Origin: Tremella fuciformis | Taxonomy: Eukaryota; Basidiomycota; Tremellomycetes; Tremellales; Tremellaceae | Length of the DNA: 64,000 nt | Assembly: GCA_032768795.1 (NCBI GenBank) | Contig: CP136490.1 | Location: 7,750,001-7,814,000 of the forward strand | Direction: 5' to 3' | Shown here: positions 59,009 through 64,000 of the stretch, piece after piece | Layout of the letters: each line of letters starts with the position of its first letter | How positions within the stretch are numbered: the first letter of the stretch is position 1 | Made by a program: the position numbers and the translations under genes | The notes under the pieces: model-generated | Databases searched by the model: none | Told to the model about the DNA's origin: nothing | What the model saw: the letters and a program-made list of their open reading frames with translations, nothing else

Positions 59009-60768
59009 ATGAGCTCTGGGCTGCCGAGAGGCGCAGAAGGCTTCCTCGAGTCGTTCAAAAATGCTGGAGGATGGTATGACGCGTCCATCTTCGGCCTGCA
59101 GGAGTTCGAGGGCATGGGCTGGGGTGGCGTCGCGCTGAAAGATATCGAGCCCGATACACCCCTATTCCACATCCCGTCATCTCTCCTGCTCACGCCGTAC
59201 ACCTCTTCACTCGTCTCCAAGCTCTCGGAAGCAGAATGGACCGCCTTGGAAGTGGGATGGGCGCAGCTCATTCTGGTCATGATGTATGAGACCGCTCTTG
59301 GGTCCGCTTCGCGCTGGCATGCGTACCTCGGCGAGCTGCAGATGTTGGTCATACGGACGAGTGCTGATGGAGGAGATAGATAGCATGCCGAGGGATTTTG
59401 ACACGCCCATGTTCTGGACCGAAGAGAGGCAAGCAGAGCTAGCAGGGACAGATCTAAAAGGTAAGTCGCGCTCTTGGGATTGCTGACAGGAGCTTAGGAG
59501 CAGGTCGGATAGGCCGCGCAGAGGCAGACAGGCAGTATCACGAAATCGTCAAGCCCATCATAGATGTGAGGCTTGACATGGCTGGCCAAGGCCCTGTGCT
59601 GACTACAGGCACATCCGGACTTGTTCCCACCCTCGGCAGACTTCTCGCTCAACGCATATCACCTCCAAGGGTCTCGTATCCTCTCGCGCTCTTTCACCAT
59701 CCCCCTCTCAAAGGCCGGCGGTCCATCGGCCGACCCCTCGGCAGACAGTGACGACGACATTGATGACGATGACGACGACGAGCCGCACACGGCTGCTATG
59801 GTCATCATGGCCGACATGTTGAATGCGGCGTACGAATCGGACAACGCCCGCCTGTGGGATACAGATGACGAGGCCCTCGAACATCCGGGGTCTGAACGCG
59901 AGGCGTGGCAGTCGCCGGGGTACACCATGCGCAGCACCAAGGCCATCAAGGCGGGCGAGCAGATTGTCGGTTCCAGCTAGTCTGGGAACGAGGCATACGC
60001 TGACGCGCGGTACAACACGTATGACTCGCCCCCCAACTCAGAGCTCCTGCGAAAATACGGCCACGTCGACGAGCTGCCGCTTCCCGAGGCGTTCCTGCGG
60101 ATCCTCACTCCAGAGGAGATCGGCACGTATCCGCGCGGCAACGCGGGCGACGAGGTGCTCATCTCGGGCGATGTGGTCGTCGGGTGTATCGCCAGCGCGT
60201 CGGGGCGCTCGCAGGAGGAGGGCAAGAGCGTGTGGGGCGCAAGGATCGACTGGTGGCTAGAAGAAGGGCACGAGGAGTGAGCCGCCCCTTCTAATTATAA
60301 TATTCCCTTGTGGGCGGTGCTTGACGCTCGCAGCTCTTTCCCTCTGTCGTATGACGCGCCCATTAATGAAGATCTCGTATCGTTTGTCAGGCTCCTCATG
60401 GTCGATAGCGAATGGGAGCGCGCCGAAAGGAAAGGCAAGCGCCCGCACCCCAAAATGGACGCCCCGACGGCCAGTACGATCGTCGCAGCCATCAAGGCGA
60501 GGCAGAATAGATATACAGGCAGCATACAGGTGGGCCATTTCGGAATACATCGTGACATGTCGCTGATGACAAGGACGACCTGGGCGTGATTGCCGGCTCG
60601 GCAGCGGGCGACCGACGGGCGGCTGTGGTGCGATTGGGCGAGAAGCGGATCTTGGGCATTGCAGAACGGGCGACAACGGCAGCGGTCGTGCCAGACGACG
60701 AACCCTCGGTAAAGGACAAGAAGCGGAAAGCAAACGGCCAGGGCGGTCCCAAGCTCAAGATGCGATGA
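59009..60768 (+). CDS. RKM4: RKM4-like SET-domain ribosomal protein lysine methyltransferase
   Basis: Seven exons, for 494 codons: 59009-59330, 59380-59460, 59498-59565, 59609-59965, 60011-60276, 60334-60529 and 60574-60768. The split SET domain shows YDASIFGLQEFEGMGWGGVA, AYLDSMPRDFDTPMFWTEE, MVIMADMLNAAYE with an acidic insertion before it, and AGEQIYNTYDSPPNSELLRK, where the catalytic Tyr lies. The C-terminal substrate-binding domain ends with VRLGEKRILGIAE and a basic tail. Intron 1 fits as GC-AG (GCGAGC at 59331). Intron 4 (59966-60010) has the right size and branch but no AG at its 3' end (ends CGCGG). Role: methylates ribosomal protein L42-type substrates. Confidence 0.82.
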
Positions 60769-60800
60769 TGCATGATGCGATGTTGTAGCCCGACAGTGTC

Positions 60801-62077
60801 TCATGCTAGCTGGTGCCATCCCTCCCTTCGCTCGTCCTCCCTGTCGCTCCCACCGCTGTCCTCTATCCTGTCCCGCATCAGACCTCTCTCTTCACCGCGA
60901 CGAACGGGGTCCTCCCTTCTCTCCTTGATATCCGCCGCCAGCTGACCCACGCCCCTGCTTGCATCCTTGGCCAGCCTTCCTACACCCTGCGCAAGGGCAT
61001 TCAGACCGGTCGAGATGTCGTGTGTCGCCGTTCGCGTCTCTACGCGCTTGGGCAGCGAGACGCTCCGATGGTGGCCCGAGCTGACTGTGCGAGAGCCGCT
61101 GGGCCGGGGAATAGATGGTAGACTGGGCTTGACTTCGATGCACCACAGGATCGGCCGAGTGGTCTTGATATAAACCACTGGCTCCTCCGGTAACAAGTGA
61201 TTGGATGTCGAGACAGTGGTTGAGAGAGAGGTGACCCAGTCGAGATTCCATTTCAAGCCAGCAGTCGAGACGTAAGCCTCATCAACCCCAACTGGCAGCA
61301 AGCCGCATGTTTGCCCCATAGTTGTGTGATCGATGTCCACTATGTGAGAACCCTAGCAGTCAGCGTCATCACACCAAGGGCCAAGCGGACGAGTCACCTC
61401 GTCCAACGTCCATGCGAGCGACTCTCCACTTAGGACGTATGTCTCTGGCCGCGTCTTTCTCATTTTCTGCAACAGCGACATGGTGTGCACCGTCTGGTCG
61501 ACACGTCCAGAGAGTCCGCCGAGCAGAACAATGCTATATCGGTCCCCGAAGCTCTTCTCGGCCGCCTCTACCTCCTCGATGCATTTCATGAGATCAGTCG
61601 AATACTCATCGCCGTCGTGTTTGATTGACACCCCTTGCTTAGCATAGTAAGCGTGTACGTCGGAACGGATCGAGTCCAGGTCGCCTTTGATGATGCTCGG
61701 TAGGTATCTGAGAGTCAGCTCGTGAACGATCCAGATGCAACCAACTGACAAGGTCCTCTGATCCGCATTGAAAAGGTCGTACAATCTGTTTGAGCCTCCG
61801 TCTGCGCATAACCGCAGGTCACCTGAATGTCAGCTCTGACTTACAGATTGATAGCCTTTTGGGGCTTACACGCGTTCCATACCCGAAGAAATATGTCTTT
61901 TCGGGTGATGGGCTGATTGAGCACGATCATTGCGTACTTGCGTTTTGGCGTCTCCCCATTGATGAGGTCGACACATGACCAAAGCTTGGCAGCTGGATCT
62001 TTCTCAATCCAGGGTTTGGCGGCGGAGGAGAACGAAGTCTTGCGGGTTTTCGCTCTACGAGGGGGTCCCTCTGGCAT
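60801..62077 (-). CDS. THI80: Thiamine pyrophosphokinase (THI80/TPK)
   Basis: If read as its own gene from the ATG at 62077, the exons are 62077-61870, 61822-61750, 61707-61398 and 61352-60801, for 380 codons. Motifs: YAMIVLNQPITRKDIFLRVW, ACDLRLCADGGSNRLYDLF (formed by a splice), YLPSIIKGDLDSIRSDVHAYY with the Mg-binding Asp pair, DGDEYSTDLMKCIEEVE, and IVLLGGLSGRVDQTVHTM. All match the catalytic and thiamine-binding domains. After the normal end (EVKPSLPSIPRP) there is an extra tail of about 100 residues, with a Ser/His stretch, an amphipathic helix and a Glu/Arg-rich end. Upstream the frame is open into the EH-like gene, so a fusion protein of 684 codons is also possible. Confidence 0.87.
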
Positions 62078-63135
62078 CGCGTCCTCCTCAGCACGCTGCA
62101 GGGCTTCCGACACGACCGCTCGAGGATCTTTGCCGCCCCGGGCAGGCATGCTCTTCCTCCGGACGGCCGCAGGCTTGCTGCTGCTCGCTATCGACGATGT
62201 GCTCGAGCCCTCCCCGTCGATCTCGAGACCCTCTTGTCGCGGTATCCGGCCGTGAGCCTCGTCAGCCGCTTGCAAACTGTGAAGCATGAGCAAGCTGGGC
62301 TTTGCCAATCGCGTCGGCTGAGGATGTGCGATGGACAGCTCGGACGAACTGGAGGATCCGGCGATTTTGCCGAGTTTCATCGACGGTTTTCGCGGCGGCA
62401 AGCTGGGCTTGTCGCCTGAGACAGAAGTGCGTCGCGGAGGCAGTGGTGGCGGAGGGGCTCTGTTAGACGAGGGCATGGTGGCGGGGTGGGAGGCAAGGCG
62501 TTGGCGGAAGGGATTGTTGGACATGGCGGCAGGGGCGGATTTGACGGGAAGATGTAAAGACCCCTCTTCAGCTCCTGCAAAGGGATCAGAGGCTTTTGAC
62601 GTGTTTGATGGCTTCCTAGCGGGAGCTGGAGGAGGCAGCAACGGCAACGGCTCGACTGCAACGTCAGTCGCATCCTCATGTGCCCAACCTTGGCCAACAT
62701 ACTCGGTACGTAGATGAGCTGCGTATCTACGCGATGGGGCAAACCCGATCTGCTCGAGTGGACCGTATGTGCCAGCAGTCTGAGTACAGCATAGACCTGG
62801 CGCTCAGAAAGGCCGGCCGCAGCGGACTGCGGCAGCTTGTCAAGGACCTATCTGTCAGGCCTGCTTCATCTGGTAGACATGACCGACCTCATTGACAACA
62901 GCTGTCGGAGCGCCAAGACGGCGGCAGGCAAACGTCCGAAGGGCCACAACTGTGATAGTGCTGCCCGCCGATCCCCCACTCAAGCCCAAGATGTTCAGGT
63001 AATGCTCATACGCCCTGCGCTCGCTCGTGGACAGCTGCTCGTCAGACCGAGAACAGCTCGGCCGGTACGCAGAGTTACAGCGAAGGTACATACCGACGCG
63101 CCGTCGAGCTCGAGCGAGATATTGGTCGGACTCAT
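62078..63135 (-). CDS. EH-like, proline-rich protein; frame runs on into TPK
   Basis: Exons on the minus strand: 63135-63094, 63034-62888, 62847-62703 and 62655 onward. There is no stop before the thiamine pyrophosphokinase region, so the end given here is arbitrary. The N-terminus LSTSERRAYEHYLNILGLSG and then KLPQSAAAGLSERQVYAVLR with LLAHTVHSS resembles a divergent EH/EF-hand-type helical unit. It is followed by a Pro-rich SH3-ligand-type region (LPLLPPPAPARKPS, APPPPLPPRRTS, PSLPPRKPS) and a conserved-looking LLMLHSLQAADEAHG helix. I do not recognise a named family with certainty. Such proteins often act in endocytosis or actin organisation, which is inference. Confidence 0.55.
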
Positions 63136-63368
63136 GGCTCACAGCTCGGGACACAGTGATCCAGCCGTGCTGAGCTGGTGCCGGGCAGACCTGTGGAGAC
63201 CGACGAGGAGATGTGACGAAAAGGCAGACGGCGTCGAGAGCTACGCAGCGGGGCGGCCGAGTCACGTGGTGTAGATCTCGGATCCGAAATGGCCGGCTTG
63301 GAAGGGTTGGGATTTCGCATCTTGTCCAACACAACACGTCTTGAGAGAGATATGAGAAAGCGGGGGCG

Positions 63369-64000
63369 ATGCCCGGTGTCGCCGACCAGCCACCGAGGAA
63401 GAAACAGCGGCGCCGCCATGTTGTCAAAAAGCCAAGCATCTACCTGTTGCCCGAACCGATCCATTTGTCAATTGGCAAGACACTGGCAGCCTCGCGCATT
63501 CGGTACGAGGGGACACCACAGGCTGGACCGAGCCGTGAGCAGAGCTCGGTTCAGGATGCGGATCGAGGGGAGACAGGACCATCTGACGGAGGCAAAAGGA
63601 AGCAGCAAGCCGGCGACGATGACACGGACACTCAAAATGAGCCGGTCGAGCCTGCTCCGACTGCGCCAATCCGCGGCTGGGTCGCCAAACGCTTGAACGA
63701 AGTGGCACAGGCGGCTCGAATGGCAGAGGCAATTGGCGAGACCGAGAAAGATCTGCCATCCGACGTGAGTGTGTTGCGACCGAGGCGTGGGCAAGCTGAA
63801 GCCTAGGATCTCTTACGGGCAATACACCGCCATGCGGCCGAGCTGTACACGTCAAACGACCTTCTCCTTCTTCCGACCAAGCAGACGCGATACGAGCAAT
63901 GGGACAGCAAGAAACGACTAATCGTGCGGCAAGCTGCCCTCGAGCGGGGCGAACCCGCACGACCGATCTCGGTGGAATCGGATCCTGACGAGGAAAGAGG
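63369..64000 (+). CDS. Unidentified gene, 5' part (cut by window end)
   Basis: Exon 1 is 63369-63764 and exon 2 starts at 63807, after a 42 nt GTGAGT intron. The protein starts with a strongly basic stretch (PPRKKQRRRHVVKKP, NLS-like), then a Gln/Asp/Glu-rich linker, then GWVAKRLNEVAQAARMAEAI. After the splice comes DLLRAIHRHAAELYTSND and LLPTKQTRYEQWDSKKR. The last part resembles the helix region of RNA polymerase I UAF subunit Rrn9, but this is a weak impression. Probably nuclear. The gene continues beyond the window. Confidence 0.5.

Noticed and set aside
1..64000. CRISPR array, prophage or bacterial operon features
   Set aside because: Spliceosomal introns throughout and eukaryote-specific families show nuclear fungal DNA. 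No regularly spaced repeats were seen.

Overview
The window is nuclear DNA of a basidiomycetous yeast, most like the Tremellomycetes (Cryptococcus/Trichosporon relatives). Evidence: dense gene packing on both strands, protein families closest in layout to that group (JIP5, TIM54, CAP, IBA57), and about 130 reconstructed spliceosomal introns, nearly all 40-58 nt, with GT donors, CTGAC/CTGAT/CTAAC branch motifs and short AG acceptors. Gene models below were built by hand from splice motifs plus protein-family expectation. Unless an exception is stated, each model's exon lengths sum to an open frame.

Layout. 0.3-9.4 kb: LCP5-like and JIP5 (ribosome biogenesis), IBA57 and TIM54 as a divergent mitochondrial pair, and an EST1/SMG7-like gene. 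9.9-14.8 kb: an island with no recognisable conserved gene, holding one 387-codon orphan ORF and weaker candidates. 14.9-26.7 kb: SRP68 and LSM7 (divergent), a myotubularin phosphatase, cyclase-associated protein, SKI8 and GPI10/PIG-B (divergent). 26.7-27.6 kb: non-coding, less GC-rich, with three perfect hairpins in a row. 27.6-42.2 kb: RPS12, a carnitine-pathway-type dioxygenase, a TBC Rab-GAP that runs in frame into COQ4, MTQ2, a CHK2/RAD53-type kinase, a BSD-domain protein and VMA6. 43-48.5 kb: a 15-exon importin-13-like karyopherin and cyclin C. 48.7-56.5 kb: a run of catabolic-type enzymes (PuuE-type deacetylase, PLP aminotransferase, metallo-beta-lactamase-fold lactonase-like protein, HpcH/HpaI aldolase) followed by a Zn2Cys6 regulator, a plausible uncharacterised metabolic cluster. 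56.9-64 kb: CCT2, RKM4, an EH-like/proline-rich protein fused in frame to thiamine pyrophosphokinase, and the 5' part of an unidentified gene cut by the window end.

Most genes are housekeeping genes of ribosome assembly, translation, protein targeting and mitochondria. The unusual signals are an apparent excess of GC-AG introns (five well supported, two probable), two head-to-tail gene pairs with no stop codon between them (TBC/COQ4 and EH-like/TPK), the putative catabolic cluster, the triple hairpin, and a few splice junctions that break the rules (RKM4, lactonase-like gene, SKI8 5' end).
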